Shown in pieces: positions 22,771 to 32,771 of a stretch of DNA of 64,000 nt (the stretch's first letter is position 1; every line of letters begins with the position of its first letter). Source of the stretch: Astragalus membranaceus (lineage: Eukaryota; Streptophyta; Magnoliopsida; Fabales; Fabaceae); contig CM076849.1 of the NCBI GenBank assembly GCA_039519185.1, positions 108,939,806 to 109,003,805 on the forward strand, given 5' to 3'. A model generated the notes under the pieces. That model saw only the letters and a list, made by a program, of their open reading frames with translations, was not told the DNA's origin and searched no databases. A program made the translations under genes and the position numbers.

Positions 22771-23940
22771 GTTGTGTTAAATCAGGGCTGGGTGTGGTCA
22801 AACAAAAAAAATAAAAGTCTTGCTCAGAGTGAGCTGGCACTGTACCTTTATCCCTAGCCTGAGCTGCACGTGCACCTACTCACCTGCCCTTGTCCAATCA
22901 ACAGTTTCTTTTCTCTCTCCCACTTCACTCATAAACGGTTACTTTAATATCTACAACTCCCCACGCTACCATTTTCTCTCTCTTTCTCTCTCCTTGCTCT
23001 CTGAAACTACTCTCAACCGTTACCACTCACCATTCATAACCTCCTTCCCTTCTTCTTCCTTCGTCCCAACGCACACCAACATTTCCCAACAACCAGAAAC
23101 ATATACGCAAAGCTCTTAACCAACCATGACCAAAAAGCAAGCTGCCCTAAAACGATCTGGCAAAGGAGCTACTACGAAACCAGAACCCTCCAATCCTGTC
23201 AAAACCGCCATGGCCAAAGCAACTCCAGATCCTCAGAGGTTTTGGAAAATGGACTTCATTGCTGAAAGGGGGTCTAAGACAGACAGCGCTCCTGAAGCTT
23301 TCTCAACCGCTGTCACAGCGCTAGGTTGGGAGAACTTCATTAAGCATCGTAAGGAATACATGACGTCCTTGGTAAGGGAGTTCTATGCTGGCATTGAGGA
23401 GCCTAAGGAAGGAAAGCCTCAAACCCACTCACTGGTAAGAGGTGAAACTGTTAATTTCAACTCCAGAACCATCAATGATATTTTCCATCTAGGCTATCAT
23501 GGAAAGGCGTTGGAAATCAAAGTTCTGAACTGGGGAGATGAAGAAATGGAGGCTGTTAGAAGAAGAATTTGTGTGGAAGGAGCTACATGGGGCAAATTTG
23601 GGGCTAAATATAAAATCAAAAAGGCCTACCTGTGTGAGGAGGCCAACTTATGGTGTAGTTTCATCAAACACTCTCTGCTGCCTACATCTCACACAACCTT
23701 CATGGAAAAGGAGAGGCTCATTGTTATTGATGCAATAATGGCTGGAGAGAAGATAGATGTAGGAAGGCTAATTGCGAAGGAGATAGAAAAATGCAGAATC
23801 AAGAAAGCAGGTAACTTGTATTTTCTTTGTTTAATTACTGATCTCTGCCGGGAAGCTGATGTAGAAGTGGAAATGAAAGAAGAGAGAAGATCCCCTCTGG
23901 GGACATTCCCATGTATTTTTAAAGTTAAGCAGAAACCTAC

Positions 23941-23976
23941 CGCTGCAGCGTCTCTAGACTCTGTAGCACTGTAGCG
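23941..23976. repeat. Paired dyad CGCTGCAGCG / CACTGTAGCG with stop codon inside
   Basis: Exact decamer at 23941-23950, a 16-bp spacer TCTCTAGACTCTGTAG, and a one-mismatch copy at 23967-23976 containing the TAG (23972-23974) that ends the first part of ORF3. The spacer resembles those at 25753-25768 and 27209-27224. Confidence 0.85.
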
Positions 23977-24865
23977 CCTAGAGTTGAAGCAGCAGGTTCT
24001 CTGCAAATTTGTGAAGGAAAAGTTTTATTGGGAAAAAGCAATGTATGCCCAGATATCAAAAGGGAAGACATCCATTTCCCCACCTCAATTCCCTGATTGG
24101 CTATTGGAGGAAGAGTCAGTTGAAAAAGTGGAGAAAAAGGGAGTCAAGAAAGAAAAGAAGAAAGCTGTGACTAGGCCAGCAAAGAGAGCAAAGCCTAGCC
24201 CAGCAAAGAAAGTGCAAAAAGCTGTGGTGGAGGAGGAAAGTTTGGATTCTGATGACATTGAGAATATAAGTGAGGAAGATGAAGAAGAAACCATTGCAGT
24301 CATGAAAGAGATGGAGAAGCAGGAGGATGAGGAATCATCAGGTGAGGAGAGTGATACTGAAGAAGAATCTGAAAGTGAAGAAGATGAGGAAGCAGAAGAA
24401 ATTCAGTGTGATCCAACCCCAAGCCCAAAGAAACCAAAAACCCCCCTGCTAAAGCCAATCCACCATCAACCCCCACCCCATCCCTGAACCAACCAAACTA
24501 ACACCCCAGAAAACACCTGCAAAACAGGACACACCAAAGAAGCCTGAACAAAAGCATCCAATCAGCCAACAAAACCCAACTGAGCAGCCTAAGAAAGTTT
24601 ATCAATCATACACCAAAGCAAGAAGAAACCCAGGAGTCAAACTGGCTGAGCACCCAGAAGAAGGTTTTCAGCCAGTAGATGCTGCAGCAACTATGTCTGC
24701 AGCACCTAGTGACACAATGCCTGAGGCAATTCTGACCGAGGAGGAAAGTGAGAAGGAGGCTGCTGAGGAGCTAGTGAACTTGCAGGATGGAAAAGAGCCA
24801 GTACTGGAAGAAAAAGAGCAGGAGCAAGAGCAAGCAGAAGAGGAAGAAGGAGTGCAGGAATCAGA

Positions 24866-24923
24866 TGCTGCAGCGGCAGCAGTGCAGGAGTCAAGCGCTA
24901 CAGCGCCACCTACCGCTGTAGCG
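24866..24923. repeat. Triple dyad cluster in ORF3
   Basis: TGCTGCAGCG (24866, one mismatch), CGCTACAGCG (24896-24905) and CGCTGTAGCG (24914-24923), separated by 20 and 8 bp and translated as Ala-rich protein. Confidence 0.85.
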
Positions 24924-25019
24924 GCAGAGAAGACTACTCCACCTCAGCCAAAGAAGAAAAAGGCAACTAAAGGAGCCCCAGCCCCTTCAAGAGCCTGTAA
25001 GAGGCTCAAGAAGGCCTAA

Positions 25020-26183
25020 AAAGGCAAGACTTGTTGGCTTCTCATGCCGGTTATGTTCTTTGAACTTTGTTTTTGTTGTTCTAAGGCCTCTCCCTTGTGT
25101 TGTCCATCAAGCAGTGAGGACACTGCCCAATTTAAATTCTGGGGGAGGACCTTATGGTTATTAAATAATGTTTTGAATTAAGTACAATTATGTTTTTAAA
25201 TATTAAGTATAATTAATTATAATTATGCCATGATTTGCATGTGTTGCATGTTTTGTATATTTTATATGCATGAATAGGAAATATGATTAGCTGCATGTTT
25301 TAAATTTCTTAGTAAGCAAAAGCTGAAGTTATATAGCCAAATGTAAATAAGAATTTTTGAGTAGGGCAGCCTTGTGTAAACAATGAAATGGTTTTATTGC
25401 TGCTTTTACACAAAATCCAACCTTAGTGAAGAACCTAGTTAGCTAGCGGTAATCTAAGGATAAAGTTAGTCTAGGGTAACCAAGGGTTAGTCAAGTTTTC
25501 ATTAAAAATTAAGAGTTGTTTTTAAAGCTAAGTTTGGGGGTGCATCGGTTATGTTAAGGCTACGAACAAAAGATGATAAATTGGTCTTTGCAAAATAAAA
25601 TAAAAATGTGCATATGGTCTTGTAAAAAGTTGTAAAAATATCTTAAATAAATTGCTGAGCTGTTCCAAAAAGCATGAAAAGAAAATACAAATAAGGAGCT
25701 CAGTAATGAAGATAGCATCTAGTTTTGATCATTAAAATCCAGCGCTACAGCGTCTACGGACTCTGAAGCGCTGCAGCGTTTGATCACCAGGCCAAAAATT
25801 TGTGCATTGACCAATATTCTGAAAAATGCCTAATTAAAGCCCTTTGCTGTACTTTGAAGCCCCTTAGATCTTGTGTGAAATTGTTATTCCACTCTTCTTT
25901 TTGAAAAAATTCTTTGCCTAACCCAAAAGAAATCCATTCTTCCCAAAACCATAGAGAAATTCTGAATTTAACTAGGAACTAAGTTAAGCTTTGATATCAC
26001 ACACTCACAACTGAGCAGTAATGATTCTATTTGAATTGTGGACCATAATGATGTGTGAAAATGATAAGAATTAGCTTATGCATAAATTCTGTTTAATTTA
26101 AAAGCTGCAGCTAGTTATATGATCAGTTTGTCTTGTTCAAGTGTCATTACTTGGGGACAAGCAATGGTTTAAGTTTGGGGGTG
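25020..26183 (+). other. Athila 3' untranslated region and polypurine tract
   Basis: Non-coding, AT-rich. It holds G-tract motifs CTGGGGGAGG (25139) and AAGTTTGGGGGTG (25532), a dyad pair CGCTACAGCG (25743-25752) and CGCTGCAGCG (25769-25778) with spacer TCTACGGACTCTGAAG, and the terminal tract AAGTTTGGGGGTG (26171-26183) next to the LTR. No gene found. Confidence 0.82.
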
Positions 26184-27503
26184 TGATAACTCTATTTTAT
26201 ATAGGTTATTTATGCTCCTAATACTTAAGTCAAAGCTTACTTCTCAAGTAATTCTAGTGCTTAAATATGTGAATATATGAATATTAGAGTAAATATAGGT
26301 TATAAGTCAATTCCTTAAACCTTGGGCATAATCAATGCCTTTGTGAATATGTTTGATGTTTTGCTATTAGCGCTGCAGCGGTATGCTATCAAGGAGACGC
26401 TACAGCGTTATATGACGGCTGGCCATTGAGATATTTGTGTGACCACTTGAGGACATGATGAGTCACCACCCTTATCTCTTCCTCTCAGCTGGATATTTTG
26501 ACTTCCAAGTGGATGCTAAATTACACTTGCCGCCTCCTAAATGGAACCCATGTGATAGTTGGTGTACTCCATCATTAGCACTTTTTGTAAAGTACTTTAA
26601 GGATAATATCTAAGTCTTATGATCATCATGTGATATTATTATTCTATTAAGACTTAGTTAGTTTTAGATTAATAGATATTGCTTCATTAGTAAGTAACAT
26701 ATACGTAGACACAAGTAGTTGTAACTTGGAAGAAGAACTTCTTATGACATAGTAGCTTTTCTCCATTGTTATACTACCTTCAAGCTTTTATTTTTAGTAT
26801 AGTTTTCTAGTCTTCATCCAAGGTTTTGCTCACGCCTCAACTTCATCCTTTGTGTGTTACTTGGGATCATTGGAGTGTATCTTTTGCAACCACTCTTCTC
26901 TTGTCTTCATACGGTAATACATACTCTTTAGTTGTATTATGTTGATGATCAACTAAAACAAGGTAACTTTGTGGGTACAGACATGGTTCACAAAGAGAAC
27001 TGAAGGAATGATATGAATGAAAACCCTTTAAAGACATTTAAAGGAAGCACTACTTAACCCTAGACATAGGGGAGTAGTAGTTCATAAGGCAAATGTTGTA
27101 AGAACTTAATATACAGGGGTAAAACTTATTTAGAGCCTAGACATAGGAGTCTTGTAACATAACCCTGACGAAAGTCACTGAAAGTCACGCTACCAAAGCG
27201 CTACAGCGTCTACGGACTTTGAAGCGCTACAGCGCTTAACGCTACAACGTCTAAATATTATTTGAACATTACTCTTGGGAATTTACACAACTATTGAGCT
27301 ATCCAACTCACCTTTAATTACTTCAACTTAATACTGTTTTATCACAACTTATCATGTTTACAACTCTTTACTTTTACTTGTTACTTAATTCTTTTCACTA
27401 AGCTTCTAATCACTTAAACTCCTTAGATTAATTCCAATCCCTGTGGGAACGAATTTTACATATAATTATATTACTTGTTGCGATTGTGTATACTTGCACA
27501 TCA
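26184..27503 (+). repeat. Athila family-2 3' LTR (about 1.3 kb)
   Basis: Begins TGATAACTC after the polypurine tract and ends near GTATACTTGCACATCA. It contains dyad pairs at 26371-26380/26398-26407 and 27199-27208/27225-27234, plus a one-mismatch copy at 27240-27249. Tat sequence on the minus strand starts right after it. No matching 5' LTR in the window. Confidence 0.85.
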
Positions 27504-27982
27504 CCTTTTCGCACAACACCCCTCGCCAGAGAGAACACTGATTGACTGAGGTCTTCTAGGGCCATACAGACATTCCCTTATTGCCTCAGTAAGAGGGCTA
27601 CCAATTTCATCCACCACCCCTATCATGGTATTAAGCTCTTCTTCTTTATCAATAGATGTGCTAGGGCCAGCTGTCTTAGTGGCTCGTTGCTCCAGAGCTT
27701 TGTCCTCGGCAGGTTTTGGGAAAGCTTGTTCCAACGCCATGGCTCCGGTGACTGCAGGAATAACCTGCGTATTCCCTTCCTTGGCTGAGGTGAGCATCTG
27801 CAACGTTTCCCTCATTTTGTGGAAGGGCCTTGCCCTCTACAGCCTCCTCTTCTGTGAGCGAGATTTGGAAGCAGGATTGGGGGTCGATACTTCAGATACT
27901 GCCTTCGTCATCCACTGGTCTTATGGCACCTTCGAGGGTGGTTTCATAGTTTTAATGGATTTCAGATCACGATCATTGAGTA
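27504..27982 (-). pseudogene. Tat-lineage gag relic, left part
   Basis: Minus-strand coding fragment (RETLQMLTSAKEGN, then EQAFPKPAEDKALE), similar to the plus-strand copy at 33350-33480 (REMLQMLTSARGG). It continues across the solo LTR into 31320 and on. It shows no catalytic motif; assignment rests on the paralogous copy that runs into a Tat protease and RT. Confidence 0.65.
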
Positions 27983-30432
27983 CTGTGTGTCATACCCTAA
28001 TTTTGTCCGGCTAATTTAAAGTTTACTAGAAAATCCAAAATATTGTTTTTGTCGTGTATGCGTGTCATTCCCAATTGTGTATAGGCGCGTTACTTCTCAT
28101 TTGTGCGCGCGTGCTATTTTTAATAATGTACACACTTTTCGCGGATCCACGTCTTGTTGTGTACAAGCGTTTATTTTGGTGCACGAGCTCGCATATTCTC
28201 ATTGCGAACGCGTGTTCTCGTCTCGTCGTGTGCGTATGTTTATTCCTAATAATGTACACATTTTTATCGTCATTGTTGTTAGTTTAGTTGGTTATATTGT
28301 TATAAAAAAATCTAATAAAAATCAATTTCGGAATTAATGCTTTTTATTATTATAAACAGGTTTTTTTTACAAAATAAAAGGTACAACCTAAGAAAACTTT
28401 GATATGCATATAGACAAAAAAATTAAATACAATTGGTACAAAAATTAATTAAAAGCAAAAAAGAGTACAAAAAAGTAATAATAAAGCAAAATCAAATAGA
28501 GACTACATGCGACTTGCTCTCTCCCTGGAGCTAGAAGCCCAAGCTTCTTTCTTCTTGTCCCTTTTGTTTGGCTTCCATTTTCAGCAAAAACATTACTGCA
28601 GTGGCAGCAACCCTGTTCCACCCCCTGCTGCCATCCAATGCTGCTCCACTGTGTCTCTACTGCAACAACAACAGCTTGGTCTCCTGGGGTTTTGATTCCC
28701 TGCTCCAACACCACACCTACACCAGAATCCCCAGCCTATAAATACCAATGAACTGAAATCAGTTAGGAGGAGGGAACATACACACAAAAACACAGCAACA
28801 CACACACACACACAGTAAAATATATACAGAAACTAGTTATTTTAAAACTTGAGAAATTAGGAAGAGAAAATTTTCAGAGATCACCAGAAAAGATTAAGGC
28901 TTCACACCGAAACCCTAATCACCAAGGTATCGAGTTTCAAAATTCTGAGAAACAGGAAAGGGCAATAACAGTAAGAGGGGCAGCAGTAGCGGGGCAAACA
29001 ACAGGAGAGTTCTCAGAAGCTAGAGTAAAAGGTTGTTTCTCATTTTTTTTAAGCTTAGACAGAAATGTGCATTCATGTTTATGAGTAGGTTTTAAAGTAG
29101 ATGTTAATCAAATAAATACAGTAAAAATGTGAATCTATGTTTTGTATGTGTTTTTAGAAAACAAAAAAGAATCGGAAGCAAAAAATAAAAAAACAACAAC
29201 CACAATAAAAGAGAAGGGTAGAAACTACCTCCGGCGACCGTGTACGGTGGTTGGCCATCAAGACCACAGTCAGTGCACCTTCCCCATCTATGCGAACCAC
29301 CGTGTACTACCAAACCTCCACCATTCAACCACCGTAGCCCCACGGTCAGCCTCCACCAAACGGCCACCACCATGACTGCTAGATCCTTCACGCCACCGTC
29401 CACCACCCCAACGGAACCGCGTCACCACCGTCAGAAACCTTCCCCCATCCACCACGGTTTCGCCCAATCTTCGCACCACCCAACAACCGTCCACAGTACA
29501 CCAAACGGCCGCCTCACCGTCAACCACCCGTAGCACACCAACACGACCGCAACACCCTTTTTACGACTAAATCCTCCACCGTGAACCACCACACCCCTCC
29601 CATCGACAGCACCTACCTACCAACCGGCACCACCGTAGCCAAACAACCAGACACCGTCCAGATCGCCCAACCACCTTCGCGGAGTTACGATTTGGTGGGG
29701 AGAGGAGGGGAGTGACGCGGTAGGGTGGAGAGAGGAGATCATAGTAGGTGAGAAGAGGGAAGTGAAACGGTCCTGAGAGAGGAGAGAGGACGGAGCCGTT
29801 GGAAAGGGAGAGACGACGGCGCAAGGGAGAAAGGGCGAGATCGGAGTGAGAGGAGGAGAGAGGACGGCGCCGCGTGAAGGGGGAAGAATGAAAATTTAGG
29901 TTTTGCGATTTTTGGGGGTGGAGGCGCCGTGGGAAGATGGAGAAGGGTATTAGGGTTTCTAATTTTAGTGTAGGCTTTTATAGTATAAACGCAGGGGCAT
30001 TTTCGTCCTTTCACTTTTATTTTTTTTCAGATTTCTATTAGCACACCTGTGTTTCCTTCGCATGCCCCCCTCTGAAGCCCACGATTTTTTTTGAAGCAGA
30101 CCAGCCCAATAAAAATGAGAATGGGCTACTACCTACACCCCGGTTTTGAGAATACAACCCCCGTGGTTAGCTGCACCCCATTTTACTGTTTCACCCCCTT
30201 TTTTTTCATTTTCCTTTTTTATTTATTTCTGCACAAAATAAATTTCCTTTTACAAAAAAAACTGTAAAAACTATAAAAATGGGTTCGACCAAGATGTACA
30301 TCTCGTCGATCCCGGTTTAAGAGACTTTAGCCGTCTGGCTTTGATCTTAAACCCCTTCAAAAAACGAAATCAAATCACCCCATACACGAATAATTTTCTT
30401 CCAAAAAGTCAAAATCTTATTTTTAAAAAACA

Positions 30433-30740
30433 GGGGATTAAATCGGCCGTACGGTCGGATTAGTCATCGTTTTAGGACGAATGAACCGTACGGATCAAGA
30501 GTCCTAAAACTACCAAATATAAATAGGGGACTAAGTCGACTGTACAGTCGGGTTAGTCTGCTTTTTAGGCCACTAATGAACCGTTACGGATCGGGTCCTA
30601 AAATCCCTATTTAAAATAAATAATTTCCAAATTAAAAAAATACAAACACATCTCTTTCATTTCAAAAATCAAAAATCTTATTTTCACAGTAGGGGATTAA
30701 ATCGGTCGTACGGCCGGGTTAGTCATCGTTTTAGGATAAG
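30433..30740. repeat. Three imperfect copies of a palindrome-bearing block in the solo LTR
   Basis: Blocks starting GGGGATTAAATCGGCCGTAC (30434), GGGGACTAAGTCGACTGTAC (30526) and GGGGATTAAATCGGTCGTAC (30683) each continue with GGTTAGTC or GATTAGTC and a TTTTAGG phrase; the first two also carry a second CCGT(T)ACGG further on. Confidence 0.8.
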
Positions 30741-30749
30741 TGAACTGTG

Positions 30750-30837
30750 GTCCTTCAGAGCCCCAGCGCTCCTTCAGCCCTCAGCGGCCCTTCAGAGCCC
30801 CAGCGCTCCTTCAGACCCCCAGTGGTCCTTCAACACA
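30750..30837 (+). repeat. 37-bp tandem repeat in the solo LTR
   Basis: GTCCTTCAGAGCCCCAGCGC begins at 30750, a near-identical copy at 30787 and a partial third at 30825. Confidence 0.82.
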
Positions 30838-31319
30838 GATCACACAGTCCTAAAACCCCTATATTAAAAAACACAAACCAACAAACATTTTCTATCCCAG
30901 AACTACGTGTGATTTGATTCTCTACCAGGAGATACGTAGGACCAGAGGGCGGCCGACCTCTGTCAATTGCATTAATAAAAAACAGTTTTTAGTCCTTTCC
31001 TAAATAATCATTTTCTTAAATAAAATATCAATTTTCTTCTTTCTTTTTAATTCACAATAAAAGGGTAAAATAAACTTTTTCAAAATTAATATTCTTTCCT
31101 ACAACTAGTTAGCAGGTAACCTTCCTTAGGAAGGATGTCGTGGGGTGCTAATACCTTCCCCACGCATAACCGACTCCCGAACCCTAATTTGGTCTCAAGG
31201 ACCCTTATCCATTCCAAAAGGGATTTTCCAATATTTGCCCTTAAACTAAACTTTGGTGGCGGCTTCATTTTTGAACCTTCGAGGAATCCTCATCCGGATT
31301 TTTCGGGCACTACACTGTG

Positions 31320-31826
31320 TAATCTACTGACATCGAGTCTTGTGCTATAATGACCTGTGCCGCTCTCTTTTCTCCCTTCTGGTGAGACTTCTCGCCTGTA
31401 TTTAGTAAAGTGGCTTGCTCGATGGATTCATCGGCAGAACGACCGTGCCCCCAGGCAGGAGGTGTTGGAGTCTTGACCTCAGATCCTTGGGTCGAGATGC
31501 TTGCCTCTAAGGATTGAGTTTGGACAAATGTAATTCCCTGAGATCGTGGACAAGCTTCCCCGGCTTGGGAAGTTTCCTCGTAGGTTTCTTGCGCTGGCTT
31601 GGCTCCCCTACCTGCAGTCTATCCAGCAAGAGAGCTACATGCTCAGCCACAATGGATCCCTCGCTAGGGGGCCCAACCGTTCAAAGGTCGATACTCTTCT
31701 TCCTGGGGGAACCTCTTGTTTGGGGACCGACATATACTTCTTCTTTCCCTTTCCCCGGTCGCTCCCCGAGAAGGAAACGATGTTGATATTCATGTTGGGA
31801 AAGGGGTCAGTGTCGACAATCATGCT
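31320..31826 (-). pseudogene. Tat-lineage gag relic, right part
   Basis: Minus-strand coding continues from the solo-LTR insertion site: DTDPFPNMNINIVSF, GKGKKKYMSVPKQE and STFERLGPLARDPLW (about 31905 down to 31640). The same peptide is encoded on the plus strand at 31901-32003 and 32772-32870, so the two copies face each other head to head. Confidence 0.72.
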
Positions 31827-32003
31827 ACTTCCAATTGCATTATCTTCCGTCGAGCCATTCAAGAAGCCATAAGGAAAGGTAGGTTCAAGATGGCCGACAA
31901 TCATGATTGTTGATACTGACCCTTTCCCCAACATGAACATTAATATGGTCTCCTTCTGAGGGAGTGACCGAGGGAAAGGGAAGAAAAAGTACGTGTGGGT
32001 TCC
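31640..32003. repeat. Inverted duplication of a Tat gag segment
   Basis: The plus-strand arm 31901-32003 (continuing at 32772 beyond a solo LTR) matches the minus strand of about 31640-31826. Both encode MIVDTDPFPNMNIN and GKGKKK. The spacer is about 75 bp. Confidence 0.78.
31901..32003 (+). pseudogene. Tat-lineage gag-pol relic, first part
   Basis: Plus-strand coding begins with MIVDTDPFPNMNINMVSF, then an in-frame TGA, then GSDRGKGKKKYVWV, and is cut at 32003 by the 768-bp solo LTR. Coding resumes at 32772 (after the second GTTCC) with PKQEASLEKKGSVFDRLG. Confidence 0.75.
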
Positions 32004-32771
32004 TGTTAACACCCAAAAATAACTAAGTCGTAGTCCGAGGACTGAGGAAAGAGGAGAACAGAATTAGAGTGCTGAGGTAGGCCGCTAGACTAAGTCCTAG
32101 GAGATAATTACTGAATACAAGAACTCAAGAGAGGCCCTCGGGGCATACCACAAGACAAACTCCCCGAGTAAGGGTAGCTCAGGTGCCTGATTTGCTGTTC
32201 GAGGACAAAGGCTAGCCGAGTATCCAAATGGCCGAGGTAAGGCAGGTTTGCTTGGAAGAGGAAGCACGAAGATAGAACGTGGGAGCAGTTGAAGATCAAG
32301 CGAAGGAGCAAGGCCGTGAAAAGTGGAGCGAGGGAGTTTTACCCCACTAACCGTGCTAGTGGGTAGTTACTCCGCCTCTTTAGGGCTTAGGAACAATGAT
32401 AATCGTTGATCTTTGATTGATCCAACGGTAGACAAGTGTTGGCTCGAATAGTGGCCGATGAGTACCTATGTATATAAATAGGAAGAGGATGATTGTACAG
32501 AGACACACATCAATCAAACAACTCTACGTTTATTTCAATTTATCTTCTTTACCACACTTTATCTTTATTTTTTATGCATTAGGCCAGTAGAATAATCCAA
32601 CCCTCGCGTCCCATTCACTCAACCTGACCGTTTCTAGAGGAGTCAGGATACCCACAATCAAGGACCAGAGTTCCCTCCTTGGTGCAATTGTTTGAAGAAC
32701 AGAGAAATCAAAGACTGTCCAAACCTCTAACCGATCCCACGACTAGGACCTAAGAGTTTGACGACAAAACA
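32004..32771 (+). mobile_element. Solo LTR (768 bp) with TSD GTTCC
   Basis: Starts TGTTAACACCCAAAAATAAC, ends GACGACAAAACA, flanked by GTTCC at 31999-32003 and 32772-32776. The host Tat frame continues through one TSD copy, proving it is a solo LTR. A diverged relative lies at 38636-39405. It carries a TATA box. Confidence 0.9.
32471..32478 (+). promoter_or_regulatory. TATA box in the solo LTR
   Basis: TATATAAA, followed by AGG and an adenine-rich leader; the homologous position in the second LTR has TATATATATA (39111-39120). Both are plus-strand, in agreement with LTR orientation. Confidence 0.6.

Larger units (their letters stand above)
23126..25019 (+). pseudogene. Athila third ORF, Transposase_32-like, one stop and one frameshift
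   Basis: Follows pol, where Athila elements often carry an extra, sometimes env-like, ORF. The N-terminal half (23126-23971) resembles the plant transposon protein family seen in Athila (PF20167 type): FWKMDFIAERG, NFIKHRKEYMTSLVREFYA, VNFNSRTINDIFHLGY, then the TWGKFG region. TAG at 23972-23974 interrupts the frame, which then continues in phase (LKQQVLCKFVKEK). A one-base shift in the C-run near 24460-24475 moves it to another frame, which runs to TAA at 25017-25019. The C-terminal half is basic then strongly acidic low-complexity sequence. The TAG lies inside a degenerate CGCTGTAGCG copy, and several other dyads are embedded. No signal peptide or convincing membrane segment seen, so an envelope role is not supported. 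Confidence 0.78.
11507..27503 (+). mobile_element. Athila element (family 2), 5' end missing, split by a CRM insertion
   Basis: Plus-strand Athila: partial gag and pol (11507-15430), interrupted by a CRM element (15431-22227), integrase C terminus (22233-22669), third ORF (23126-25019), 3' UTR (25020-26183) and 3' LTR (26184-27503). The 5' LTR, primer site and gag N terminus are absent. The reading frame resumes exactly after the CRM copy and its TSD. Both sides of the insertion carry the same unusual CGCTnnAGCG dyads, which independently ties them to one element. Confidence 0.88.
27988..31314 (+). mobile_element. Solo LTR of a Tat/Ogre-type element (3,327 bp)
   Basis: Starts TGTCATACCCTAATTTTGTC, ends TTTCGGGCACTACA, and is flanked by CTGTG at 27983-27987 and 31315-31319. 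Related LTRs occur at 43602-45660 (plus) and 51990-54891 (minus). No internal genes. Contents: GT/AC-rich start, CT-rich leader-like stretch (29690-29900 purine-rich on plus), three imperfect copies of a block with CCGTACGG-type palindromes (from 30433), a 37-bp tandem repeat (30750-30837), and the conserved GGGGTGCTAATACCTTCCCC region (31142). Its length fits Ogre/Tat LTRs. Confidence 0.9.

Noticed and set aside
24085..24303. Minus-strand Ser/Phe-rich ORF as a membrane protein
   Set aside because: Complement of the Lys/Glu-rich low-complexity part of Athila ORF3.
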